From DASWYT01 sp965246875 (GTDB lineage Bacteria; Pseudomonadota; Alphaproteobacteria; Micavibrionales; SZUA-601): a DNA stretch of 64,000 nt. The stretch is taken from the NCBI GenBank assembly GCA_965246875.1, contig CBDFFU010000006.1, forward strand, positions 310,001 to 374,000. Reading direction: 5' to 3'. A model generated the notes under the pieces. It searched no databases, was not told the origin of the DNA, and worked only from the letters and a program-made list of their open reading frames with translations. The position numbers were made by a program, and so were the translations under genes. The first letter of the stretch is position 1; each line of letters begins with the position of its first letter. Below, piece after piece: positions 1-9,037 of the stretch.

Positions 1-110
1 ATCAGGCGGCGGTTGGGTATTGGCAGAAATTCATAGCCCTGTCGGATAGTAAATCTGAAAAGGAAGAGGCGCGTTATATCCTCAGCCGGCTGGAAACAGC
101 GTTGCAGTAA
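1..110 (+). CDS. C-terminal fragment of a TPR-like protein (partial at the left edge)
   Basis: An open frame enters from the left edge and stops at TAA 108-110, leaving 35 residues. The tail has the aromatic/alanine pattern of a tetratricopeptide helix pair (AAVGYWQKFIAL, then EEARYILSRLETAL), as at the end of TPR proteins of the CcmI/YbgF kind. The fragment is too short to name the gene. It faces the next gene, with parS in the gap between them. Confidence 0.45.
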   Translation, partial: QAAVGYWQKFIALSDSKSEKEEARYILSRLETALQ

Positions 111-124
111 GGCCTGTTTCAAAA

Positions 125-140
125 TGTTTCACGTGAAACA
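125..140. other. parS-type centromere site (ParB binding)
   Basis: The 16-mer TGTTTCACGTGAAACA is a perfect palindrome and matches the bacterial parS consensus TGTTNCACGTGAAACA at every defined base. ParB nucleates on such sites to segregate the chromosome origin. It lies in the short gap between two convergent genes. No parA or parB gene is in the window. By eye I found no second copy; other CACGTG hexamers lack the flanking TGTTT/AAACA arms. Confidence 0.85.
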
Positions 141-195
141 TTTGCCCTTTTGCTCCATGATATCAATGCTTTATAGGAATACATTCCTAACACAC

Positions 196-1092
196 TTATT
201 CGGTTTTATCAGGTGTTGCGGTGTCTGCCGCACTATCCTTGGCTTCTTCAGCCTCGATGATATGCGGCTGTTGGGGTGGCCAATGGGGCGGAGCATTTTG
301 TGGTGGATAAGGCGGATAGCCACCGGTTTGTTGCGGTGGCCATGGCGGCTGTTGATATTGTCCAGCCTGGTGCGGCCCCGCTTGATGCGGAGGTGGCGGA
401 TAACCCCCCGGCGGTGGATAAGGGTTCGGGTAAGGTGGCGTGCCGACCGGATATGACGGATAGGGATGCGGCTGGGCATAGCCTTGGTTGGCGTAAGCGT
501 TTGGGTCAATGCCCGGCGGCATCTGTGGCGGGTAGCCTGGATGCGGCGGATAGGCTTCGGGCGGATAAGGCTGTTGCGGATAAGTCGGATAGCCGGCTTG
601 TGGATAGACCGGCGGTGCTTGTGGCGGCCAGTAATTGCCACCATGCCCAGGCGGGGCCGGGGTTGCCGGTTGCGGCGGACGCATGCCCATACCGCCCCCC
701 ATACCTGGACCCATCGGTGCAAATTGCGGCCCTGTCGGTCCGGTAAAGGCCGGGCGTTTCGGTTTCAGCTCCAGGGCTTCCAGCACCGCTTCAGCCGCCT
801 GTTCTGCGTTTTGGGCGTACATGACCTGCGCCATGATGCCGTTTTGATCGGTGGCTTTTTGCTTTTGAAACACTTCGCCTTCTTTGCCGATGCCAAGGAT
901 TGCGCTCATCGAGCGGATGCAATCCATCCGGTCAACGGCGCGCGCCCGGGTATCGCTGGCAAAATAATCCAGTTTTTCAACGGACGCATCCAGCAAACTG
1001 CTGTCGATATCTTTGATTTCGTAAGGTTCAGCCTGCTCGTCCGAATGGTCGAGCAGATGATTTTTGACAGCAGGCAAATTGTCTTTGGTCAT
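196..1092 (-). CDS. Proline/tyrosine/glycine-rich protein of unknown function
   Basis: A 298-residue protein starting MTKDNLPAVKN. An upstream start at 1119 would overlap the glutamate dehydrogenase gene, so the ATG at 1092, ten bases after that gene's stop, is preferred. Residues 1-130 look folded and helical (charged, with SMSAILGIG and an Ala/Glu-rich helix). Residues ~135-275 are low complexity, with many PYP, YPP, PPQ and GGYPP units. The acidic C-terminus (EAEEAKDSAADTA) closes it. No enzyme motif is visible. The tail resembles Pro/Tyr-rich regions used for phase separation or scaffolding, but that is inference. It is probably co-transcribed behind the dehydrogenase gene. Confidence 0.75.
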   Translation of the reverse strand: MTKDNLPAVKNHLLDHSDEQAEPYEIKDIDSSLLDASVEKLDYFASDTRARAVDRMDCIRSMSAILGIGKEGEVFQKQKATDQNGIMAQVMYAQNAEQAAEAVLEALELKPKRPAFTGPTGPQFAPMGPGMGGGMGMRPPQPATPAPPGHGGNYWPPQAPPVYPQAGYPTYPQQPYPPEAYPPHPGYPPQMPPGIDPNAYANQGYAQPHPYPSYPVGTPPYPNPYPPPGGYPPPPHQAGPHQAGQYQQPPWPPQQTGGYPPYPPQNAPPHWPPQQPHIIEAEEAKDSAADTATPDKTE

Positions 1093-1102
1093 GCGGCAAT
1101 CA

Positions 1103-4100
1103 CTATGGCGTTGTGGCATTCATCCGGTCGGATAAGATACGCAAACGCTGCGCCGCCACTGTTAGAATATTAACATGAATGACCTGACCCGGCAAATCTT
1201 TTAACACGGCATCCACATTCTTGAGCGACGGCGCCTGTTGCTCCAGCCATGGCGCAATGTCTGTCACCTGATTGCGCAAGGCGGTTTCAGCCAGTCGTTG
1301 CAGCGACAGACGCAGATCATCCGCCAGATTTTCCTGCACCTCTTCAGTCCAGACGCTGTCCACCGGCAGGTCGCCAACCGCTTTGAGCAAGGCCGGTGTC
1401 TGCAAACGTTTTTGCAAGGCAAAGTAAAGCTCCGCCACGGTTTCAAATGGATAAGCATGTGCTTCGCACAAGGCGGTGATATCGCATGACGCGGTCAGGA
1501 ACGGCAGGAAGCTCAATTGCTGCTTCAGTGGTTCGCCAAGCGTTGCCGGATAAGTGGAGGTGTCCAGCATCGCGTTCTGGCCTAGCCAGTTTTGCAATTG
1601 CTGCGCTTTGCCACGGTAAAGCGGGAGCAGTGTTGCCAGATCCAGCTGAGCACCGTGTTGATGCAAAATCCATTTTGTGGCATCCGCCATGGCGTCGGTG
1701 ATCACACGGTATAACGCCATTTGTTCGGCAGCTGGAAGTTTATTATCCAACGCATCAATTGCCTGCCAGACACTGCGCAAATCAAACACGCTGCGCACCA
1801 GCAACCAGGCTTCGGCCACAACTGCGCTGCTGATATTCAAACGCTGGGAATCACGGTGAGCAAAAGACGGCCCCATGCGGTTGACGACAACATTGGTGAT
1901 TTCAGTCGCGATAATGTTCCGGCGCAAGGTATGTTGCGTAATCGCGGCTGGAAATTTGGTGCTCAACGCTTGTGGAAAATACTCCATCAGCTGGTAATCC
2001 AGTTCCGGCACATCAGGAACGTTTGAGGCCAGAATATCCTTGTAGAGTTGCATCTTCGCATAGGCCAACAACACGGCCAAATCCGGCCGCGGCAGGCTTT
2101 GCAGCCGCTGTTGCATACCGTTCAGCGTTTCATCGTCCGGCAGGCCTTCGATCTTGCGCTGCAAAAATCCCATCCGCTCGAAATCGCGGATCAGTTGGAT
2201 ATGCTGCGGCAAGACTTCAACACCTTGCTGCTCAACGAGTGATAGTGCCAGTGATTGATCATAATTATCCTGCAACACATACGATGCAACATCATTCGTC
2301 ATTTCACCCAATAGCGCGATACGCTGGTCTTCGTTGATCATGTTGCGTTCGATCAAGGATTGCAGCGCAATCTTGATGTTGACCTCATGGTCGGATGTAT
2401 CGACACCCGCCGAGTTATCGACGAAGTCGGTGTTCAGTTTGCCCCCGCCATGCGCGAATTCGATACGGGCTTCTTGTGTCATCGCCAAATTCGCCCCTTC
2501 GCCGATGACTTTCGCGCGAACATCTTTGGCGTTGATCCGGTTTGGATCGTTGGCTTTGTCACCCGCCTGTTCGTGGCTCTGTGTCGACGCTTTAAGGTAT
2601 GTGCCGATACCGCCGAAATAAAGCAATTCAACAGGTGATTTCAAAATCGCCTGGATCAATTCGCCTGGTGTCACTTTGGCTTGGGTCATGCCCAATGCCT
2701 GTTGCGCTTCACTGGATAAGGCAATCGCTTTTTCCTGACGGCTGAACACGCCACCTCCGGTGGAAAGCAGTTTGGCGTTGTAATCCATCCATGATGATGT
2801 CGGCAGTGCAAACATGCGTTGACGCTCAGCCAGCGATTTCACACTGTCCGGGTTCGGGTCGATAAAAATATGGCGGTGATCAAACGCTGCGATTAATTTC
2901 GCATGTGGCGACAATAATAAACCATTACCAAACACGTCGCCACTCATGTCGCCGACACCGGCCACGCTGAAGGATGTAGTTTGAATGTCTTTGCCCAATT
3001 CGCGGAAATGGCGTTTGATACATTCCCAAGCGCCTTTGGCGGTAATGCCCATTTGTTTGTGGTCATAGCCTTTGGAACCACCCGATGCAAACGCGTCACC
3101 CAGCCAGAAATTGTGTTCGATGGATAAAGCATTAGCGATATCAGAGAAGCTGGCGGTACCCTTATCAGCAGCAACAACCAGATACGGATCGGGTGCATCC
3201 CAGCAGAACGTGCCAGCAGGGGGAATATTTTTGCCACCAACGATGTTATCGGTCAGGGCCAGCAACGCACGCATCATGATTTTATAACATTCAATTGCTT
3301 CGCCCTGACGCTCGGGTGGTGTCGTAAAGCGTGAAATCTGTTTGCAGATAAACCCACCCTTGGCACCGACCGGCACGATGACCGTGTTCTTGACCATTTG
3401 CGCTTTGACGAGACCCAACACCTCGGTACGGAAATCTTCAAAACGATCCGACCAACGAATGCCGCCACGGGCGATATCACCACCACGCAAATGCACGGCT
3501 TCGACACGGCGGCTGTAGATAAAAATTTCTTTTTTCAAACGCGGTTGCGGCAGATCCGTCAGCTGTTCGCTATCGAACTTGATGCTGAGATAGTCCAGCG
3601 GTCCGCCCATCGCATCTTTGTGATAATAATTGGTGCGCAGTGAATTTTGAATCAGGCTCAGCATACTGCGCAGAACTTTATCATCATCCAGTTTTTCGAC
3701 ATCATCCAAGGCGGTCAAAATTTGTGCTTGCAGCGTGTCACATTTTAGTTTTGCGTCTTCAAGCGTCTGATGTGGCCGATGACGTTGCAGGAAGAAATCG
3801 CACAATAATCGTGTGATGGCCGGATACGTAATCAGGCACTGCGCCATGTAGCTCTTGCCCAGTGGATATTGCGCGAGGTCAAGGAAGCGCGCCAGCGTGC
3901 GGAAAATCAGTGCCTCACGCCAGTGCAGGCCAGCATAGGTCACCAGTGCGTTGAAACGGTCACTGTCGGCTTGTTGCTGCCAGCCCGCCAGAAACGCGTC
4001 GGCAAAGACGGTCTGAATAGCAGGCAATTGATCGGGCGTGAAATTCGCGATTGTGCCAATCAATTCATGGACCCAGACGCGTGGCAGATTGTCCGATGGT

Positions 4101-5887
4101 GTTATCTCATAGGAATATTCTTTTTCGGTCTTGAAGCCCATATAATCGAGAACCGGCAGGATTTGCGACAGGGACGCTTCCTGTTCACGGACATAGATTT
4201 TAAAATGATAAACATCAGCCGGTTCAGTGGCTTCATGATACAGATGCACGACGCGGTCTTTATCGCGTAACACGCTTTGCAACCAGGGCAGATCCGTCAA
4301 GGCATCCGGAATAGCGACACGGTCTTGATAACTCAATGAAAACGCCGCTTGCAGATTTTGTAATAAGGCCAAGGCCTGTGTTTTGCCGTGTTGCTCGACG
4401 GTCGCGGTTTTGAGTTGCGTGAACCAGTCGGTGCTGGCCTGTTGCACCAGTTGCTGTAATTTTGGCATATCAATGGTGGGCAATTGAATGCCTGGAACGC
4501 CAATCACATATTGTAAACGCACGAGAGAATGTTCGTTGAGTAAAACGTAATGATCAATTTGTTGACCCTGAAGTTGGTCTTCCAGCAGGCGCTGAATTTT
4601 CAAACGCAAACGGGTGTCGTAAAATTCTTTGGGCAGATAGACCAGGCATGACACAAAACGATGCAAGACATCAGGGCGCACCAGCAGGCCAACACCCGGG
4701 CGGTTATACAGACGCTGGATATCCAACGCATGTTGATGTAATAAGTCTGTATCGATCTGAAACAATTCATCACGTGGATAAGTATCCAGAATATGTTTGA
4801 GGCTGCGCCAGCGGTGGCTATCGGTTTCAAAGCCAGAGCGCGTTAAAATGTCGGCGACTTTGCGGCGGACAAACGGGATCTGTTCCGTCGAACGTGCGTA
4901 ACAGGCGGCGGTGAATAAGCCGGCAAACAGGCGCAAAGCTTCAACCTGGCCTTTGGCATTGTAGATCTTGAGCATGATGACATCGACATGCACCGGGCGA
5001 TGCACATGGCTGCGCCGATTGCCTTTGAGGACGATCATCACCGGGTTTGGGGCGCGCAGGAAATCACGCACTTCCTGTGGCACTTGTTCATCAACGATCA
5101 GGCTGTCGAACAGCAACACGCTGTCATCGCGCAAGATGCCAAGGCTTTTGTTCTTGTGAATGTCGAAATGCAATACGTCTTTTTTGTCGCTGCGCAGGGC
5201 ATGTTCACGATAGCCGAGAAACGTAAAATGACGTTGTTGCAAAAACGTCAGGAATTGGGCGGCTTCCAACGCGTCATCGTGGTTGACGATGCTATTATCC
5301 ATATCGTGCAGATCATTTACCGTGTCGGCGATCTGCGCTTCCATAGCATGCCAGTCATGCACGGCAGCGGACACATCGAAGAGGACATGCAAGACTTTTT
5401 CCGTCAAAGCCTTCGTATCAATCGTGCCGTCTTTCAGACTGATTTCTAAATATAGGATTTTTTCATCTTCCAGATCCGGGCCGTAATCCTCGTCTGGATA
5501 AACGGCCAGCAGGTTGCCTTCATCATCGCGGCGCGCCTTGATGCCGGCATTGATGATGGCGTCGATATCGATCTGTTCTTGACGCAGTGCGGCGTAAACG
5601 GAATCGGAAATAAACGGCATTTGCCGCATATGGATGGTGAGCGTCGCTTGATCCGGGTGTTCGGCAGATGACACGCAATCGACGCGGACATGTTCAGGTG
5701 GGCGGTTTTGAAACATGGTCCACAGATGCTGAAAGATGCCTTGGGCATTCGCCAAATCTTTGTGATCGAAATCCTCTTGCGCCACGGCCTCAGCAAAGAT
5801 CGCTAATGCGGCCGGGTCGGCTTGCCAGGTGCCAGCCAAAGCTGCGAGGTCGTTTGCCATTTGCTTGCGCGTCGTTTGCGTAGACAT
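1103..5887 (-). CDS. NAD-specific glutamate dehydrogenase, large (~180 kDa) type
   Basis: This 1594-residue protein has the size and layout of the large bacterial NAD-dependent glutamate dehydrogenase (GDH_2 / L-GDH180 family), which oxidises glutamate to 2-oxoglutarate and ammonia. The long N-terminal half is the regulatory, ACT-like region. The catalytic core lies around residues 770-1250 and shows GGIRWSDRFEDFRTEVLGL, PVGAKGGFICK, VAGVGDMSGDVFGNG and KVIGEGANLAMTQ, all typical of the family. The C-terminal ~330 residues are the helical domain. It starts at ATG 5887 and is divergent from tadA across ~58 bp. The frame is intact. The enzyme usually feeds amino-acid carbon into the TCA cycle, which fits a protein-consuming life style. 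Confidence 0.96.
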   Translation of the reverse strand: MSTQTTRKQMANDLAALAGTWQADPAALAIFAEAVAQEDFDHKDLANAQGIFQHLWTMFQNRPPEHVRVDCVSSAEHPDQATLTIHMRQMPFISDSVYAALRQEQIDIDAIINAGIKARRDDEGNLLAVYPDEDYGPDLEDEKILYLEISLKDGTIDTKALTEKVLHVLFDVSAAVHDWHAMEAQIADTVNDLHDMDNSIVNHDDALEAAQFLTFLQQRHFTFLGYREHALRSDKKDVLHFDIHKNKSLGILRDDSVLLFDSLIVDEQVPQEVRDFLRAPNPVMIVLKGNRRSHVHRPVHVDVIMLKIYNAKGQVEALRLFAGLFTAACYARSTEQIPFVRRKVADILTRSGFETDSHRWRSLKHILDTYPRDELFQIDTDLLHQHALDIQRLYNRPGVGLLVRPDVLHRFVSCLVYLPKEFYDTRLRLKIQRLLEDQLQGQQIDHYVLLNEHSLVRLQYVIGVPGIQLPTIDMPKLQQLVQQASTDWFTQLKTATVEQHGKTQALALLQNLQAAFSLSYQDRVAIPDALTDLPWLQSVLRDKDRVVHLYHEATEPADVYHFKIYVREQEASLSQILPVLDYMGFKTEKEYSYEITPSDNLPRVWVHELIGTIANFTPDQLPAIQTVFADAFLAGWQQQADSDRFNALVTYAGLHWREALIFRTLARFLDLAQYPLGKSYMAQCLITYPAITRLLCDFFLQRHRPHQTLEDAKLKCDTLQAQILTALDDVEKLDDDKVLRSMLSLIQNSLRTNYYHKDAMGGPLDYLSIKFDSEQLTDLPQPRLKKEIFIYSRRVEAVHLRGGDIARGGIRWSDRFEDFRTEVLGLVKAQMVKNTVIVPVGAKGGFICKQISRFTTPPERQGEAIECYKIMMRALLALTDNIVGGKNIPPAGTFCWDAPDPYLVVAADKGTASFSDIANALSIEHNFWLGDAFASGGSKGYDHKQMGITAKGAWECIKRHFRELGKDIQTTSFSVAGVGDMSGDVFGNGLLLSPHAKLIAAFDHRHIFIDPNPDSVKSLAERQRMFALPTSSWMDYNAKLLSTGGGVFSRQEKAIALSSEAQQALGMTQAKVTPGELIQAILKSPVELLYFGGIGTYLKASTQSHEQAGDKANDPNRINAKDVRAKVIGEGANLAMTQEARIEFAHGGGKLNTDFVDNSAGVDTSDHEVNIKIALQSLIERNMINEDQRIALLGEMTNDVASYVLQDNYDQSLALSLVEQQGVEVLPQHIQLIRDFERMGFLQRKIEGLPDDETLNGMQQRLQSLPRPDLAVLLAYAKMQLYKDILASNVPDVPELDYQLMEYFPQALSTKFPAAITQHTLRRNIIATEITNVVVNRMGPSFAHRDSQRLNISSAVVAEAWLLVRSVFDLRSVWQAIDALDNKLPAAEQMALYRVITDAMADATKWILHQHGAQLDLATLLPLYRGKAQQLQNWLGQNAMLDTSTYPATLGEPLKQQLSFLPFLTASCDITALCEAHAYPFETVAELYFALQKRLQTPALLKAVGDLPVDSVWTEEVQENLADDLRLSLQRLAETALRNQVTDIAPWLEQQAPSLKNVDAVLKDLPGQVIHVNILTVAAQRLRILSDRMNATTP

Positions 5888-5945
5888 AATTCACCAAAAT
5901 TTAAGATGCAGGGTTGGAATAACGTGCAGTGGGACTTAAGGTAAC

Positions 5946-6482
5946 ATGAATTGGTTAAAAACCAACGTGCAGCGCAACAGAAAAAACCCCGTTTTGGCGA
6001 TCCTCCTACCTGATCAAGCGTATATGCAACAAGCCTTGCAACAGGCCGCATTGGCCTATGCGGCAGACGAAGTGCCGATTGGTGCGGTGATTGTGCATGT
6101 GGATACGGGCGAGGTGGTTGCCAGCGCTTATAATCAAACCATTCAGTTGCATGACCCAACGGCTCACGCCGAAATCTCGGCAATCCGCCAAGTGTGCCAA
6201 TCGGTTGGTGCGCAACGAATCCCGGAGTATGATTTGTATGTGACATTGGAGCCATGCCCCATGTGTGCCGCGGCCATCAGCTTTGCGCGCATTCGCCGCG
6301 TGGTGTATGGTGCGCATGACGCGAAATCGGGCGGGTTGTCGGTCGGACCATGTCTCTATAGCCATGCGCAATTGCATCACAAGCCAGAGGTGATCAGCGG
6401 TGTATTGGCAGATGAGAGTACCGCATTGTTGCAACAGTTTTTTCAGGCCAAAAGGCAGAAACCCAAAGAGGTCAGCGCATGA
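5946..6482 (+). CDS. tadA: tRNA-specific adenosine deaminase
   Basis: TadA deaminates A34 of tRNA-Arg(ACG) to inosine. The zinc deaminase signature is complete: H74-A-E76 (DPTAHAEISAIR) and PCPMC with C104 and C107. DEVPIGAV and ARIRRVVYGAHD are also family-typical. The ATG at 5946 has a good AAGG ribosome site and is used here. Homology really begins at the ATG at 6024 (MQQAL), so the first 26 residues are an extension of uncertain reality. Its stop overlaps the xseA start by four bases, so the two are translationally coupled. Confidence 0.94.
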   Translation: MNWLKTNVQRNRKNPVLAILLPDQAYMQQALQQAALAYAADEVPIGAVIVHVDTGEVVASAYNQTIQLHDPTAHAEISAIRQVCQSVGAQRIPEYDLYVTLEPCPMCAAAISFARIRRVVYGAHDAKSGGLSVGPCLYSHAQLHHKPEVISGVLADESTALLQQFFQAKRQKPKEVSA

Positions 6483-7831
6483 CGGATTTATCGCAACCGC
6501 AAGCACCGGCTTTGCCGTCGTTGTCTGTGTCAGAACTGGCGCAAAAACTAAAACGCACGCTGGAGCAGCAATTTGATTATGTGCGGGTGCGTGGCGAATT
6601 GTCGCGCGTGACGCGGCATAGTTCCGGGCACATTTATACTGATCTCAAAGACGCCGATGCCGTCATCAATTCCGTCTGCTGGAAAGGCGTGGCTGGCAAA
6701 TTGAGTGTGCAGCCGACCGAAGGGCTGGAGGTGATTTGCACGGGCCGGATTTCCACCTATCCACAACGGTCGAATTACCAGCTGATCATCGACAGTATGG
6801 AAGTGGCCGGGCAAGGCGCCTTGTTGAAACTGCTGGAAGACCGCAAGCGCAAACTGGCGGCCGATGGGTTGTTTGCAGCGGAGCGCAAGCGTCCTCTGCC
6901 ATTCCTGCCGAAAACGATTGGTGTGATTACGTCACCAACGGGTGCAGTGATCCGCGATATTCTGCATCGCATCCGCGACCGCTTTCCGTGCCATGTCATT
7001 TTATGGCCGGTCACGGTGCAAGGCGAAAACACGGCGCGTGATGTGATTGCGGCGATCCAAGGGTTTAATGCCTTGCCTGTTGATGGTGCCACACCACGGC
7101 CAGATGTCTTGATTATAGCCCGGGGTGGCGGCTCAGTTGAAGATTTGATGCCGTTCAACGACGAGGCTTTGGTGCGCGCGGTGGTGGCAAGCGCCATTCC
7201 GGTTATCAGCGCGGTCGGTCATGAGACCGATACGAATTTGATTGATTACGCGGCCGATCTACGCGCGCCAACGCCAACGGCGGCGGCCGAACATGCGGTG
7301 CCGGTACGCAATGATTTGTATTACACCATCCAGACGCATCAACAGCGTCTGACGCAAATGATTGGCGGAATGCTGCGGCATGACAAGGCAACTGTCAAAG
7401 CGCTGGGCGCACGTCTTGGTGCGCCGCAGCGGCTGCTCGACCCCATCCAGCAACGCGTCGATCTGGCGGGATCCTATTTGCAACAGAACATGGCGCGCCT
7501 GTTAAATTATCACCAGCAACGGTTGCAGCGGTTTAATATTCACGCCTACCAGCCACGCGGTCTGGTGACACAGGCAACACAGCAACTCAGTCACCAGACG
7601 CAGCGTTTGACGCGCAGTGTGCAATATCTGGTACAACAGCAACGCCAGCAGCTCAATCACCGAGGTGCATTGCTGGAAAGCTATTCATTCAAAAAGACAC
7701 TGGATCGCGGGTTTGCGTTAGTGCGCGGCGCTGATCAACACGCCATCACCAGTGCGACGGTCGCGCAACAGCAGGCGTCATTAACTGTGCAGTTTGCGGA
7801 TGGCGTGGTTACAACAATTCTGCAGCGATAA
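6479..7831 (+). CDS. xseA: Exodeoxyribonuclease VII large subunit
   Basis: A 450-residue XseA, the catalytic subunit of the single-strand exonuclease used in mismatch repair and recombination. The N-terminal OB-fold (residues ~15-110, SELAQKLKRTLEQQF and VRGELSRVT) is followed by the catalytic domain with ITSPTGAVIRDI, ARGGGSVEDLMPFNDE and SAVGHETDTNLIDYAADLRAPTPTAAAE split over residues ~150-280. A Gln-rich coiled coil and a GFALVR segment end it. It begins in an ATGA overlap with tadA. The small subunit xseB is not in the window. Its 3' end overlaps the convergent HAD gene by 23 bp. Confidence 0.96.
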   Translation: MTDLSQPQAPALPSLSVSELAQKLKRTLEQQFDYVRVRGELSRVTRHSSGHIYTDLKDADAVINSVCWKGVAGKLSVQPTEGLEVICTGRISTYPQRSNYQLIIDSMEVAGQGALLKLLEDRKRKLAADGLFAAERKRPLPFLPKTIGVITSPTGAVIRDILHRIRDRFPCHVILWPVTVQGENTARDVIAAIQGFNALPVDGATPRPDVLIIARGGGSVEDLMPFNDEALVRAVVASAIPVISAVGHETDTNLIDYAADLRAPTPTAAAEHAVPVRNDLYYTIQTHQQRLTQMIGGMLRHDKATVKALGARLGAPQRLLDPIQQRVDLAGSYLQQNMARLLNYHQQRLQRFNIHAYQPRGLVTQATQQLSHQTQRLTRSVQYLVQQQRQQLNHRGALLESYSFKKTLDRGFALVRGADQHAITSATVAQQQASLTVQFADGVVTTILQR

Positions 7832-8456
7832 GCTGGAAATCGTAGGGTCTGGTGACAATGTGATCGACCGCATCGTGCGGCGCATGATCTTTGCCATTGC
7901 TGACCAAAACCGTCGTCATGCCCAATTGTTTGGCGTGAATTAAATTGTCGGCTACATCTTCGAAGACGATAATATCCTGTGGTGGGTGGCCTAACATTTT
8001 CGCTGCCAGCACAAACGGTTCCGGCGATAATATTTTCCCTTGATGGCCGATATCTTCCATGACCAGACGTTTGTCGCGCGGGATAAGCGTGTCGATCTCA
8101 AGTTTCCGCATGATGGCATCGACCCAGGCGTCATTGGAATGGGAGATCACCATTTGCGGGCCGGTGAATTGTTCGATGTAAGCGCGTGTCTGGCTACAGG
8201 GTGATAAAAGGTCGGCTACTGATTTCACAAAGTCAGGTTCCAGAATGTGGCGGTCGATTCCATGATCCGTAAAAAACGCGGCAATATTATAGCCGAATTG
8301 TTTGAAAGAATCGTATGCTGTTGTCAAAGCCTTTTCAACGTCACCGGCAAAGCCTTTGGCGATGGCCATATCGACGGCGTTCTTATAACAGGCATCGTGA
8401 AAGCCATCGGGAGTTTGATAAATTGTATTATCGAGATCCCAAATGATGGCTTTCAT
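7809..8456 (-). CDS. HAD-superfamily hydrolase, pyrimidine 5'-nucleotidase-like
   Basis: A 215-residue haloacid-dehalogenase phosphatase. Motif I is WDLDNTIY with nucleophile D7 and acid/base D9. Motif II is in QMVISHSND, and motif III/IV is in DIIVFEDVADNLIHAK. The N-terminal WDLDNTIYQT and helical cap resemble the pyrimidine 5'-nucleotidase/SDT1 subfamily, which dephosphorylates nucleoside monophosphates; the substrate is inferred only. The gene runs convergently into xseA with a short overlap. It is followed 21 bp upstream by the osmC-like gene on the same strand, so the two may share a transcript. Confidence 0.85.
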   Translation of the reverse strand: MKAIIWDLDNTIYQTPDGFHDACYKNAVDMAIAKGFAGDVEKALTTAYDSFKQFGYNIAAFFTDHGIDRHILEPDFVKSVADLLSPCSQTRAYIEQFTGPQMVISHSNDAWVDAIMRKLEIDTLIPRDKRLVMEDIGHQGKILSPEPFVLAAKMLGHPPQDIIVFEDVADNLIHAKQLGMTTVLVSNGKDHAPHDAVDHIVTRPYDFQLIAAELL

Positions 8457-8477
8457 CGTCTTTACAATTCCCAGAAT

Positions 8478-8933
8478 TTAAGCGGCTTGTTTTTGCAGTG
8501 TGGCGTTCAACGTGATATTGCCGACAGCCGCCAGAGCTTTGGAGATAGGGCAGCCGATTTTGGCGGCCTGGCCGACTTCGTGGAATTTCGCTTCGGAAAT
8601 GCCTGGAACGTCTGCATCGGTATTCAACACGATTTGTGTGATGGATGGGCCGGTGTCGTTTTTACCCAAGGTCACTTCAGCAGTCGTTTTAACGGATGTT
8701 GGCGTAAAGCCGGCTTCGGCCAAAGCATTTGAAAAGGCCATCGAAAAACAGGCGGCGTGGGCGGCGGCGATCAATTCTTCCGGGTTCGTGCCCTTTTTGT
8801 TTCCGACTGGGCCATTTTCAAAACGGGAATGAAAGCTGAATTCGCCTTTGAACGCGCCCTGGCCCAGTTCAACCTGGCCATTGCCTTGTTTCAGATTGCC
8901 ATTCCATTGAGCGTGTGCGGTGTTGGTCGTCAT
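8478..8933 (-). CDS. osmC: OsmC-family organic hydroperoxide reductase
   Basis: A 151-residue peroxidase that reduces organic hydroperoxides with a Cys pair. The peroxidatic Cys is C62 in AHAACFSMAFS and the resolving Cys is C128 in GCPISKAL. The TNPEELIAAAHAACFSMA stretch is nearly textbook for OsmC rather than Ohr. The start at 8933 is chosen because AGGAG lies eight bases upstream and homology begins there; the in-frame extension to 9047 would be non-homologous. It probably serves oxidative or osmotic stress. No regulator lies next to it. Confidence 0.92.
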   Translation of the reverse strand: MTTNTAHAQWNGNLKQGNGQVELGQGAFKGEFSFHSRFENGPVGNKKGTNPEELIAAAHAACFSMAFSNALAEAGFTPTSVKTTAEVTLGKNDTGPSITQIVLNTDADVPGISEAKFHEVGQAAKIGCPISKALAAVGNITLNATLQKQAA

Positions 8934-9037
8934 GCGAAGTCTCCTGAAAAATGAGTGTGGTGATGTGGTTAATATATAAGCATTTTCACAAAAAGCCATG
9001 GCTTGCCGGACAGGGCAGAGAATGGTTAAGTTAAGGC

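Noticed and set aside
171..722. Frames overlapping the Pro-rich gene on both strands
   Set aside because: The repetitive CCN/GGN-rich sequence leaves all frames open. Only the 196-1092 frame continues upstream into normal, non-repetitive coding sequence.
5803..6255. 150-codon minus-strand frame spanning the gdh-tadA gap
   Set aside because: It is antisense to tadA and overlaps the gdh start in another frame; both neighbours have clear starts and motifs.
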